This document shows, in pieces, positions 34,599 to 42,162 of a stretch of 64,000 bases of DNA; position 1 is the first letter of the stretch, and each line of letters opens with the position of its first letter. The notes under the pieces are model-generated. The model was not told where the DNA came from, searched no databases, and worked only from the letters and a program-made list of their open reading frames with translations. The translations under genes and the position numbers were made by a program. Source of the stretch: Clostridiales bacterium (GTDB lineage Bacteria > Bacillota > Clostridia > Christensenellales > CAG-138); NCBI GenBank assembly GCA_004558825.1, contig SFDB01000004.1, positions 1 through 64,000 of the forward strand, in the 5' to 3' direction.

Positions 34599-35021
34599 TT
34601 ATTTTTCGACATCGTGATCATAGCTGACCGGGAGCATTGAGCATACGCCGGGGCTGTGCGGGCCATTGGGGCATATAACCTCTTTGATTTCCTTTAGCCA
34701 GTGGCAATTGCTGCATGTATAGTACCATAACTGTGTCGTTCCATCGCAATCGGCGCGCGACAAGTTAATATCGTGGCTGTGAGTTGTTATGGTTGTCCTC
34801 TCTTCATTGCGTTTGCAGTTAAAGCAATAACCCTTCTGATAAACGGTCTTCTCGCATTCAGTCGCTGACATAAACCTATATGTTATCCTCTCTTCGGTAA
34901 CATATAGCGGATGATAGCACCTCGTGGGATTCGACGTACTCTTAGCCAATGTAAACACACAGCAAAAAGCAACGCACATAGCCATAACCGTCATAGCAGC
35001 AATTTTCTTAAAAAGTTTCAT
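34599..35021 (-). CDS. Small secreted cysteine- and histidine-rich protein
   Basis: This 140-residue protein has a signal peptide (MKLFKKIAAMTVMAMCVAFC, cleaved near residue 26). The mature part has nine Cys and several His, including GYCFNCKRNEE and YTCSNCHWLKE knuckles that could hold a metal ion, plus C-terminal ICPNGPHSPGVC. No family is recognised; it resembles small exported proteins with a zinc-ribbon-like fold. The ATG at 35021 follows AGGGGGC. It stands alone, with a gene-free 500-base region upstream. CxxC pairs outside the membrane could also be disulfides. Function unknown. Confidence 0.65.
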   Translation of the reverse strand: MKLFKKIAAMTVMAMCVAFCCVFTLAKSTSNPTRCYHPLYVTEERITYRFMSATECEKTVYQKGYCFNCKRNEERTTITTHSHDINLSRADCDGTTQLWYYTCSNCHWLKEIKEVICPNGPHSPGVCSMLPVSYDHDVEK

Positions 35022-35466
35022 TTTTAGCCCCCTGTTTTCTGTAAACTCTTTAGTTTTCTTTTAACAACAACTTTTTCGCTTTCGCGTCTAAAACTCACTT
35101 ATAGAAGACACACACCCCCTTTTCTCCATGTGCGACACCAATAAAAACAAAACAAGTATCGCGCTAACAAGGACGATACGGTTGAATCCGGCTCGATAGA
35201 ATACGCACAATACGCTCACTGAAAGGGATTGCCAAATTATACCCTAACTTGCTGAGATCGCCCGAAAGCACACGTCATCGTTCAGTTATATCCGGTCGAT
35301 AAAAAATAACATCGGCCTCCAACAATTGACATTTGAATTTTACAACATGCTTTAATATTTGTAAAGCGTTTTTATAAAAAAACGATTATATTTTTTATTT
35401 GATTATAGTATTTTGCAATTAACATGTCGCTTTCTGTAAAAACGCAGACATAAGGCTTAAAGTTAC
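35022..35466. other. Long divergent intergenic region
   Basis: AT-rich, no coding sequence seen. It holds a minus-strand TATAAT (about 35236-35241, GGG before it) that may serve the small secreted protein through a long leader. Near the right end is the promoter of the plus-strand propeller gene. Confidence 0.45.
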
Positions 35467-35495
35467 TTGAGCAAAACAAAGGAATCGGGTATAAT
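35467..35495 (+). promoter_or_regulatory. Promoter of the PQQ-like propeller gene
   Basis: TTGAGC, a 17-base spacer and TATAAT, followed 27 bases later by AAGGGG and the start codon at 35533. Confidence 0.75.
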
Positions 35496-35532
35496 GACAT
35501 ATGATTTTTATCAATAGTTAAGGGGTTCTGAA

Positions 35533-37311
35533 ATGAATTATACTTCAAAGAAGAGACAGCGCAGGATACAGCCTCGTTTTTTCGTGTTCTTGGCTGCTAT
35601 CATAGCTGTTGCAGTCTTAATAGTCGTCGCCGTAAAGCTTTTGGGCGACGGCAGTTCGCCGCATCACATAGACATAGTTCAAAACACCGCCACTCCGGAC
35701 GGGACCGGCAGTCTCAATACAACGGAACCATCCGCTGCGCCTACCCCAACGCCTATACCGATAAGCGATCCCACGGGCGCGGAATCGACACGACCGAGCA
35801 TAATGGGACTCAGGTTCGACATGAATCTTGACGGCAACGATATCGAAAGCTACCGTTCGCCTTTCGATACGGTCTTCGGTGACGCTTCTGAATACGCAAG
35901 CTCCGTAAAAGGCGTCACTACGTTCAGAGGCAACAACTTCAGGGACGATGCGACATACGGCACGGCGGGGGTCGTTGCCGAAAAAAAGCTCGAGCTTGTA
36001 TGGACAAAAGATATACCGGGAAGCATCGCCAAAGGCAGCGCAAGCGGCGCTTGGTTCGGCTGCGGATGGACAGGCCAGCCGCTGATTGCGCAATGGGATA
36101 AAGACACCGTCAACATTATGAACATCTTCCCCGAAAAGAAGAGCAAAGAAGGGCTGACAGAGATAATCTACGCCACCGAAAACAGCTACATCTACTTTCT
36201 CGATCTTGACGACGGAAGCTTTACACGCAATCATATAAACGGTAAGTGGGCGTTCAAAGGCTCGGGCGCTATAGATCCGCGCGGATATCCGCTCCTCTAC
36301 GTCGGCGCGGGCGACTCGGGTCCTAACGGCGCCGCACCTAACCTCATATTCAGCCTTATCGACGGCTCCGTGCTCTATAGCTACGGCGCAGGAGACTCGT
36401 ACGCGCTCAGGGGCTTTAAGGCATACGACGGCGCCACGCTCGTTCACGCCGAAAGCGACAGCGTCACCTACGCCTCGGAATCCGGAATTATATACAGATT
36501 CAAGCTCAACACTGTTTACGACAAGCAGGCGGGCACCATATCCATAAACCCGAGCAATATTCTAAAATGGCGCTATACCACCGAAAGGACTCGCAGCGGC
36601 GGAAGCTCATCCTATTGGCTCGGCTTCGAGTCAAGCCCCGTCATGTGGAGGCACTATATGTATGTCGCTGATAACGCAGGCAATCTCTTCTGCATCGACA
36701 TGCATACGATGGAGACCATATGGATGCAGGATGTGCTTGACGACACGAACAACACGCCGATTTTCGAAATCAACGAGGACAAGGGAGAGTGCTACATATA
36801 CATAGGTACATCGGCGCACTGGACGGTGGATGGCAACAACATCGCCAATATACCCTTCTGGAAGATAAACGCGCTCACGGGCGAAATCATCTGGAAGGAT
36901 GAAGGTTATCGATGCACGCGCGATAACGTTTCGGGCGGCGTCCAAACGACATCCGCGCTCGGCAAAAACAACGTTTCAGACCTTATATTCGTTTCGTACG
37001 CAATGACGGTGGATACTCCTACGCGCGGAACGCTCGTCGCTTACGATAAGACCACCGCCGAAAAGAAGTGGGTGTTTAACCTTGACAGATACAGCTACTC
37101 GTCCCCGATAGTTCTCTATGATGACAGCGGGGACGGCTATGTCGTCACATTTGATTCGAGCGGAAAAATGTACCTTATTGACGCTCGCAACGGAATACTG
37201 CTCGATTCGCTGCAGCTCGAAGGCAATTTTGAAGCTTCACCCGCTGCATTCAACAACATGATCGTTATAGGCACGCGCGCTTCAAAGATATACGGCATTA
37301 GGCTGAAGTAA
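35533..37311 (+). CDS. Membrane-anchored PQQ-like beta-propeller protein
   Basis: This 592-residue protein has a short basic N-terminus and one membrane anchor (residues 16-38, FFVFLAAIIAVAVLIVVAVK). A Pro/Thr-rich linker follows (SAAPTPTPIPISDPTG), then an extracellular domain from about residue 90. That domain shows repeated YLGFESSPVMW, YVADNAGNLFCIDMHTMETI and VVTFDSSGKMYLIDARNGIL units, the outer strands of a quinoprotein/BamB-like propeller. No catalytic signature is visible; such proteins usually bind partners or cell-wall polymers. It is monocistronic with a strong promoter and AAGGGG ribosome site. A repeat-rich spacer follows. It is distinct in sequence from the lipoprotein propeller at 4023-5930. 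Confidence 0.8.
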   Translation: MNYTSKKRQRRIQPRFFVFLAAIIAVAVLIVVAVKLLGDGSSPHHIDIVQNTATPDGTGSLNTTEPSAAPTPTPIPISDPTGAESTRPSIMGLRFDMNLDGNDIESYRSPFDTVFGDASEYASSVKGVTTFRGNNFRDDATYGTAGVVAEKKLELVWTKDIPGSIAKGSASGAWFGCGWTGQPLIAQWDKDTVNIMNIFPEKKSKEGLTEIIYATENSYIYFLDLDDGSFTRNHINGKWAFKGSGAIDPRGYPLLYVGAGDSGPNGAAPNLIFSLIDGSVLYSYGAGDSYALRGFKAYDGATLVHAESDSVTYASESGIIYRFKLNTVYDKQAGTISINPSNILKWRYTTERTRSGGSSSYWLGFESSPVMWRHYMYVADNAGNLFCIDMHTMETIWMQDVLDDTNNTPIFEINEDKGECYIYIGTSAHWTVDGNNIANIPFWKINALTGEIIWKDEGYRCTRDNVSGGVQTTSALGKNNVSDLIFVSYAMTVDTPTRGTLVAYDKTTAEKKWVFNLDRYSYSSPIVLYDDSGDGYVVTFDSSGKMYLIDARNGILLDSLQLEGNFEASPAAFNNMIVIGTRASKIYGIRLK

Positions 37312-37339
37312 TCCGAATATCGGAATGTGCCCATCGGAT

Positions 37340-37678
37340 AGCGGACTTGTTATATGCTGTGCGGGACGCAATCAAAGCGTCCCGCATTGATTTTTGATAA
37401 GCTAAGCGACCGATGCATAGGCAACGACCGCTCCAGCCTGTCGATAAACCACTGGGTTGATAAGGGGCCGCAGCCCCCTATGTTCAATCCGGCTCTGACG
37501 ACATGTGCGCCAGAACGGATGAAAACCCGGAGGTTTTCGTACTTTGCGGGTTTCGCCGCCCGGGAGCGAATGCGAGAGGCGAAACCCGTAAAAGCTCGAA
37601 AAAGTGGCGTTCAGCCACTTTTTCGACAGTCTCAAGCGGCCGCTGCATAGGCAACGACCGCTCGCATCGTCCTTATAT
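37340..37678. repeat. Intergenic repeat cluster with nested hairpins
   Basis: A 27-base direct repeat (CGNCCGNTGCATAGGCAACG then ACCGCTC) occurs at about 37407-37433 and 37638-37664. Between the copies are four hairpins: GGGGC/GCCCC near 37463, GAAAACC/GGTTTTC at 37521-37538, CGGGTTTCGCC/GGCGAAACCCG at 37547-37588, and the dispersed TCGAAAAAGTGGC palindrome at 37596-37626. No coding sequence is supported. The layout suggests a mobile or amplified intergenic unit. Confidence 0.65.
37596..37626. repeat. Dispersed hairpin repeat, copy 2
   Basis: TCGAAAAAGTGGC and GCCACTTTTTCGA pair perfectly over 13 bases around GTTCA. Near-identical to 54072-54102 and related to 25501-25528. Confidence 0.8.
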
Positions 37679-38623
37679 TTATGCCGTGCGCTGAGATATA
37701 CCTTTAATCGAAGATATCACCCAGTCCGCCGCATTTATCGTCACAACGCTTCCGCAATACGGACATAGCGATGACTGATTGATTTGCAGCGGCGCGCCGC
37801 AGTGCGGGCACGATGTCGACTCTACGTCGGCATTTTCCTTCGTCATGACATCCTTAGCGCGTATCAGCGTCCAGTCGTACGTCAGGAATTTTTCCTTTGT
37901 CTTGCTGCCGCTTACGACTTCCCCGCTGGCGTCATTCACGGTATAATCCACTATTCTCGTGGTTATGCGCGCAACTATCGAATTGTTTGTTTCATCCTGT
38001 GCAAATCCCATGCAGTCCACGGAAAGCACTGATATCCGCTCAACGTAATTCGTTTGACCCGCAGCCTTTATCTGCTCAAGCTGACGCGCAAACTGAGCAT
38101 ACATGGCGTCCGTGAAGTAGGGGCGCATTGGTTCGAAATCCTTCGCAGTCCACTGGTTTTGCATACGCACATAGAGGTTCGAGAGCTTTTCCTTAAACTC
38201 GCTTTCGTTAAAGAGCGGATCTATCGCGGCAAACTCGCTCATGGGCTTAAGATTCTGCGGTGCGCTCACGGTAGGTATCGTAACCGAAGTTTTTGCGGAT
38301 TTATTCTTTTTGCTCCTCGACGTAGCTATGGCAATGATAACCACGACAATAGCCGCTATTACCCATCCAAAACCGCCGCCATCTGAATTGCCTCCGCTCG
38401 AATTGCTGTAATAGTCGCTTGTCGTTCCGCTGCCCCAATTATAGTCGTCATCCGAACTTCCCCAATCGGAGCTGCCCCAGTCGGAACCTCCGCCCCAGTC
38501 GGAACCTCCGCCCCAATCGGAATCGCCTGAAAAGCTGCCGACATCCGCCCAAGCTATCGCAGCGCACGCTGCCAACAGCACAACAAGCGCTATTATAGTC
38601 AGTTTCTTACAAAATCGACGCAT
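37679..38623 (-). CDS. Membrane protein with TIM44-like domain and zinc ribbon
   Basis: This 314-residue protein has an N-terminal signal or anchor (MRRFCKKLTIIALVVLLAAC). A low-complexity region of DWGGGS/DWGSS units follows (residues 35-65), then a second membrane segment near residues 84-100 (GWVIAAIVVVIIAIA). A TIM44-like domain comes next (about residues 135-260, FKEKLSNLYVRMQNQWTAKD). The protein ends in a C-terminal zinc ribbon (CPHCGAPL ... CPYCGSVV). Bacterial TIM44-domain membrane proteins are widespread and poorly characterised. The ATG at 38623 is followed by a plausible signal; a GGGGG-type site precedes it. The Gly/Trp/Ser repeats are encoded by near-identical DNA repeats, likely variable in number. 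Confidence 0.8.
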   Translation of the reverse strand: MRRFCKKLTIIALVVLLAACAAIAWADVGSFSGDSDWGGGSDWGGGSDWGSSDWGSSDDDYNWGSGTTSDYYSNSSGGNSDGGGFGWVIAAIVVVIIAIATSRSKKNKSAKTSVTIPTVSAPQNLKPMSEFAAIDPLFNESEFKEKLSNLYVRMQNQWTAKDFEPMRPYFTDAMYAQFARQLEQIKAAGQTNYVERISVLSVDCMGFAQDETNNSIVARITTRIVDYTVNDASGEVVSGSKTKEKFLTYDWTLIRAKDVMTKENADVESTSCPHCGAPLQINQSSLCPYCGSVVTINAADWVISSIKGISQRTA

Positions 38624-38700
38624 ATTTCCCCCGTTTTTTCGAAGATAGCGACCCCCACAGGGATCGCTGTCATTATATCATAAGAGTGTCAAAAAGTAAC

Positions 38701-39807
38701 CTAATTTTCGAATGGGAACTTATATGGAAGCTTCAGCGCATCGCGGACCTCAATAAGCTCCTTTTGTACGCTTTCCCCCACGGGTACGCCCTTATCCCTG
38801 CGCTCAAGCCATTTCTCATATTCAAGCTCGCCTGCCGTATAAATTCTGTCATGTCCGGGCGCCTTTGCCGACGCACGAAGCGCACGCAGTATGTCGCCGC
38901 ACGTTTTCTTAAACGACTCCCTGCCGACAAAGGCCTCCGTATCGATTGCAATAAAGAAATGCCCGAGATGATACGGCACACGTTTGCCGTTATCAATACC
39001 TGTCAGCATCTTCATGTAGCTGCCCGCCTGAAGCGCCGCGCTGAGCACCTCAACGACCGTCGCGTAGCCGTAACCCTTATAGCCCGCAAGCTCGCTCCCT
39101 ATGCCGCCAAGCGGCGCAAGCGCTGCGTCGCCAGTAGTCAGGTCGACGAGTATCTGTTCGCTGTCAGTCAGCGCCTCGCCGTTTTTGCCTATGACCATTC
39201 CGGCGGGCGTGTCTTTGCCGTTTCTGGCAAAATACTCTATTTTCCCTCTCTGCGTTATCGACGTTGCGCAGTCGAGCACAAACGGGAATTCCTCGTCCGT
39301 GGGCAGCCCTATCGTAAGCGGGTTTGTGCCGAGCATGTTCTCTACGCCGTATGTGGGAGCTATCGATGGGCGCGCGTTCGTACCGGTTATGCCGATCATT
39401 CCCTCCTTTGTCGCCATCGTTGCATAATAGCCTGCGATGCCGTAATGGGTGGAGTTTCTGACCGCAGTCATTCCCATACCGTATTTTTTAGCCTTATCTA
39501 TTGCCGTCTGCATGGCGTGATGCGAAACAACCATGCCCATGCCGTCATGCGCATCGAACACCGCCGTAGTCGGCGTCTCCTTAATGAGCTCTATCTGCGT
39601 CACAGGCTTTTGTATTCCGATATTTATCCTATCTATATATATGGGCTTGAATCGGTTCACACCGTGGCTTTCTATGCCGCGCCTGTCGCTTTCCATAAGC
39701 ACATCGGCGCAAAGCTTCGCGTCCTCCTCCGGCACTCCAACCGCCTTAAATGCATCGGTCATAAAATTGCCGATAAGCTTCCATGATACATACGGTCTTG
39801 TCTCCAT
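38701..39807 (-). CDS. Ldh-family (malate/L-lactate/sulfolactate) NAD(P)-dependent oxidoreductase
   Basis: This 368-residue protein belongs to the LDH2/MDH2-type family. It shows DRRGIESHGVNRF (catalytic His near residue 48), AVRNSTHYGIAGYYATMA, and the LGTNPLTIGLPT segment followed by VLDCATS, plus GYKGYGYATVVEVLSAALQ. Members reduce 2-oxo acids such as oxaloacetate, ureidoglycolate or sulfopyruvate; the sequence does not decide among them. The ATG at 39807 follows AGGAGG. It is monocistronic, divergent from the iron-sulfur operon with 209 bases between starts. It lacks the glycine-rich Rossmann signature, as expected for this family. Confidence 0.88.
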   Translation of the reverse strand: METRPYVSWKLIGNFMTDAFKAVGVPEEDAKLCADVLMESDRRGIESHGVNRFKPIYIDRINIGIQKPVTQIELIKETPTTAVFDAHDGMGMVVSHHAMQTAIDKAKKYGMGMTAVRNSTHYGIAGYYATMATKEGMIGITGTNARPSIAPTYGVENMLGTNPLTIGLPTDEEFPFVLDCATSITQRGKIEYFARNGKDTPAGMVIGKNGEALTDSEQILVDLTTGDAALAPLGGIGSELAGYKGYGYATVVEVLSAALQAGSYMKMLTGIDNGKRVPYHLGHFFIAIDTEAFVGRESFKKTCGDILRALRASAKAPGHDRIYTAGELEYEKWLERRDKGVPVGESVQKELIEVRDALKLPYKFPFEN

Positions 39808-39935
39808 AAAAATCGCCTCCTGTCTGTTATTTTATGATTATACATTACAAATATATTGTTTGTCAAAAGCGCCGCACCGTGTTCCCGGCACGTTTTTTGT
39901 CACTTTGGGTCAAAAAACAAAAAGTATATCCTTGT

Positions 39936-40006
39936 ATTTTAGTAGGAATTACTTTACAAGTATAAAAAAGAATGATAGACTAATCCTATCAAAAAGGTAG
40001 GAATTG
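39936..40006 (+). promoter_or_regulatory. Promoter and candidate Rrf2 operator of the iron-sulfur operon
   Basis: TTTACA (39953-39958), a 17-base spacer and TAGACT (39976-39981) lie upstream of the rrf2 start. The word GTAGGAATT occurs twice, just before the -35 and just after the -10, and the downstream copy forms an inverted repeat with AATCCTATC. Placement over the promoter suggests an autoregulatory operator. Confidence 0.5.
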
Positions 40007-40016
40007 AGGACACGGC

Positions 40017-40451
40017 ATGAAGCTTACGACAAAAGGGCGCTATGGTCTAAAGGCAATGGTAGACATTGCCATGGAATACGGCATTTCGTCTGTGAGCATA
40101 GCTGCGCTCGCTCAGCTTCAGGGAATAAGCGAACCTTATCTCGAACAGATAATGGCCTCCCTGAAAAAGGCAGGGCTTGTCGCCGCAACGCGTGGAGCGC
40201 AAGGCGGCTATTCACTGACGCGCGCCCCCGAGCTCATAAGCGTTCTCGATATACTGTCTGTTCTTGAAGGCACTACTCTCGTTGACTGCGTGAGTTCAGA
40301 GCGGGTTGACTGCGAAAACGCCTGCAGCTGCTCCGCTCGCCCCGTATGGCTCAAGCTACAGCAAAAGATAAACGATGTGCTCTCGTCAACAACTCTCAAG
40401 GACATGACGGACGACTATAAAATTCAAACGGAATGGGTGAAAAATCAATGA
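40017..40451 (+). CDS. iscR: Rrf2-family regulator (IscR-like)
   Basis: This 144-residue winged-helix protein begins MKLTTKGRYGLKAMVDIAME, the Rrf2/IscR signature, with recognition-helix region ISEPYLEQIMASLKKAGLVA. The C-terminal half has Cys residues in DCVSSERVDCENACSCSARP, the place where IscR binds a [2Fe-2S] cluster. IscR-like repressors sense cluster supply and control cluster assembly genes. It overlaps nifS by four bases and is followed by nifU, a typical Firmicutes rrf2-nifS-nifU operon. The ATG at 40017 follows GAGGA. Repeated TAGGAATT words at its promoter may be its own operator. Confidence 0.9.
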   Translation: MKLTTKGRYGLKAMVDIAMEYGISSVSIAALAQLQGISEPYLEQIMASLKKAGLVAATRGAQGGYSLTRAPELISVLDILSVLEGTTLVDCVSSERVDCENACSCSARPVWLKLQQKINDVLSSTTLKDMTDDYKIQTEWVKNQ

Positions 40452-41617
40452 AAGTTTACATGGACAATGCGGCGACCACAAAGCTGAGCCCCGATGTGCT
40501 CAACGCAATGATGCCGTACCTTACCGACATCTACGGCAATGCTTCGAGCGTTCACGCTTTCGGGCGCGAAGCGCGCGAGGGTGTGGAACACGCGCGCAAT
40601 CAGGTTGCCGCCGCCATAAACGCCTCTCCCGATGAAATATTCTTCACCGCGGGCGGCACTGAATCCGATAACATGGCCATAAAAGGCGTGGCTCATAAAT
40701 ACGCCAAGAAGGGCAAGCATATAATCACGACGGCGATAGAGCATCACGCGGTTCTCCACACATGCGAAGCGCTCGAAAAGGAAGGCTACGAGGTCACATA
40801 TCTGCCCGTCGATGAAGATGGACTTATAAGCGTCGAGCAGGTCAGGGCTGCGATGCGTGATGATACCCTACTCGTAACCGTAATGTTTGCAAACAACGAA
40901 GTCGGGACTATAGAGCCTATCGCCGAAATAGGCGCACTCTGCCGCGAAAGAAATGTTTTGTTCCACACCGATGCGGTTCAGGCCGTATGCCACATCCCTA
41001 TAGACGTAAGAGCCATGAATATAGACCTTATGTCCATATCGGCGCATAAATTCCACGGTCCGAAGGGCATTGGCGCTCTCTACTGCAGAAAAGGCATAGT
41101 GCTTGAACCGGTCATAGTCGGTGGGGCACAGGAAAGAAAGAGAAGAGCCGGCACTGAGAACGTGGCAGGCATAGTCGGGCTTGGCGCCGCAATTGAGCGT
41201 GCGCATAAAAACATGTCCGCAGACATGGCGCGCGTATCAGCGCTTCGCGATAAGCTCATAAGCGGCATACTCAAGAATATACCGCACGTGAAGCTCAACG
41301 GCCATCCTACTCAGAGGCTTCCCCAGAACGTCAACTTCAGCATACGTTATATCGAAGGCGAATCGATACTTCTTATGCTTGACATAAACGGCATTGCCGC
41401 CTCGAGCGGTTCGGCCTGCACATCGGGTTCGCTTGACCCGTCGCATGTTCTTCTCGCAATGGGCATACCCCACGAGATAGCTCACGGCTCTCTCAGGCTG
41501 ACGCTCAGCGATATGACAACGGACGAGGAAGTTGACTATGTTCTTGAGACGCTCACCAAGACAGTAAAACGTCTCCGCGACATGTCTCCGCTCGTACCCG
41601 CAGGAACAGTTTATTGA
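40448..41617 (+). CDS. nifS: Cysteine desulfurase NifS/IscS-type
   Basis: This 389-residue PLP enzyme takes sulfur from cysteine to make protein-bound persulfide for iron-sulfur clusters. Visible are the N-terminal MKVYMDNAATTKLSPDV, the DAVQAVCHIPID and SAHKFHGPKGIGA (PLP Lys) motifs and the catalytic Cys in SSGSACTSGSLDPSHVL, the group I (NifS/IscS) loop. ATG 40448 overlaps the rrf2 stop (ATGA). The open frame reaches 40433 but lacks a better site. It lies 31 bases before the scaffold nifU, so the three genes form one unit. Confidence 0.95.
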   Translation: MKVYMDNAATTKLSPDVLNAMMPYLTDIYGNASSVHAFGREAREGVEHARNQVAAAINASPDEIFFTAGGTESDNMAIKGVAHKYAKKGKHIITTAIEHHAVLHTCEALEKEGYEVTYLPVDEDGLISVEQVRAAMRDDTLLVTVMFANNEVGTIEPIAEIGALCRERNVLFHTDAVQAVCHIPIDVRAMNIDLMSISAHKFHGPKGIGALYCRKGIVLEPVIVGGAQERKRRAGTENVAGIVGLGAAIERAHKNMSADMARVSALRDKLISGILKNIPHVKLNGHPTQRLPQNVNFSIRYIEGESILLMLDINGIAASSGSACTSGSLDPSHVLLAMGIPHEIAHGSLRLTLSDMTTDEEVDYVLETLTKTVKRLRDMSPLVPAGTVY

Positions 41618-41648
41618 TTTTACCTGATTATAGTTAGGAGGAAACGCT

Positions 41649-42059
41649 ATGTATACCGAAAAAGTAATGGATCACTTCACTCATCCCCGCAACATGGGCG
41701 AAGTCAAGGACGCTAACGGCGTCGGCACGGTCGGCAACGCAAAGTGCGGCGATATAATGCAGATGTTTATCAAGGTCAACGACGACGGCATCATAGAGGA
41801 CGTCGGTTTTAAGACGTTCGGCTGCGGCGCGGCCATAGCTACGTCGTCGATGGCGACAGAGCTTATAAAGGGCAAAAGCGTTGACGATGCCCTTAAGCTG
41901 ACAAATTCGGCCGTCGTCGAGGCGCTCGAAGGTCTGCCGCCCGTAAAGCTTCACTGCTCCGTGCTGGCCGAAGAAGCAGTAAAGGCCGCCGTTGACAACT
42001 ACAAAGAAAACATGAAAAAAGAAGCGGAATCCAAGGCTGACAACTCGGTTAGCGCATAG
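41649..42059 (+). CDS. nifU: Iron-sulfur cluster scaffold NifU/IscU-like
   Basis: This 136-residue protein is an IscU-type scaffold with all three cluster Cys in context: NAKCGD (Cys35), FGCGAA (Cys58) and LHCSVLAEE (Cys102). It receives sulfur from the desulfurase and holds a nascent cluster. The C-terminus is an Lys/Glu/Ala-rich tail. ATG 41649 follows AGGAGG. It is the last gene of the rrf2-nifS-nifU operon; a terminator at 42118-42162 follows and overlaps the next ribosome site. Confidence 0.95.
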   Translation: MYTEKVMDHFTHPRNMGEVKDANGVGTVGNAKCGDIMQMFIKVNDDGIIEDVGFKTFGCGAAIATSSMATELIKGKSVDDALKLTNSAVVEALEGLPPVKLHCSVLAEEAVKAAVDNYKENMKKEAESKADNSVSA

Positions 42060-42117
42060 GAAAACAATGTAAGCAAATCCGCTAAATAACATTGATAAAA
42101 CCCAAGCATAAGGCCTT

Positions 42118-42162
42118 CTCCGGCACATACTATCCAAAAACGGTATGTGTCGGAGGTTTTTT
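42118..42162 (+). terminator. Terminator of the iron-sulfur operon overlapping the lonB ribosome site
   Basis: CTCCGGCACATAC and GTATGTGTCGGAG pair over 13 bases (one G-T) and run into TTTTTT at 42157-42162. The 3' arm contains most of the lonB Shine-Dalgarno GGAGG (42152-42156), and the T run fills the spacer to the lonB ATG. Any transcript reading through would have its ribosome site in the stem. Confidence 0.85.

Noticed and set aside
37340..37678. Possible CRISPR array in the repeat-rich spacer
   Set aside because: Only two copies of the direct repeat, over 200 bases apart with hairpins between, and no cas genes in the window.
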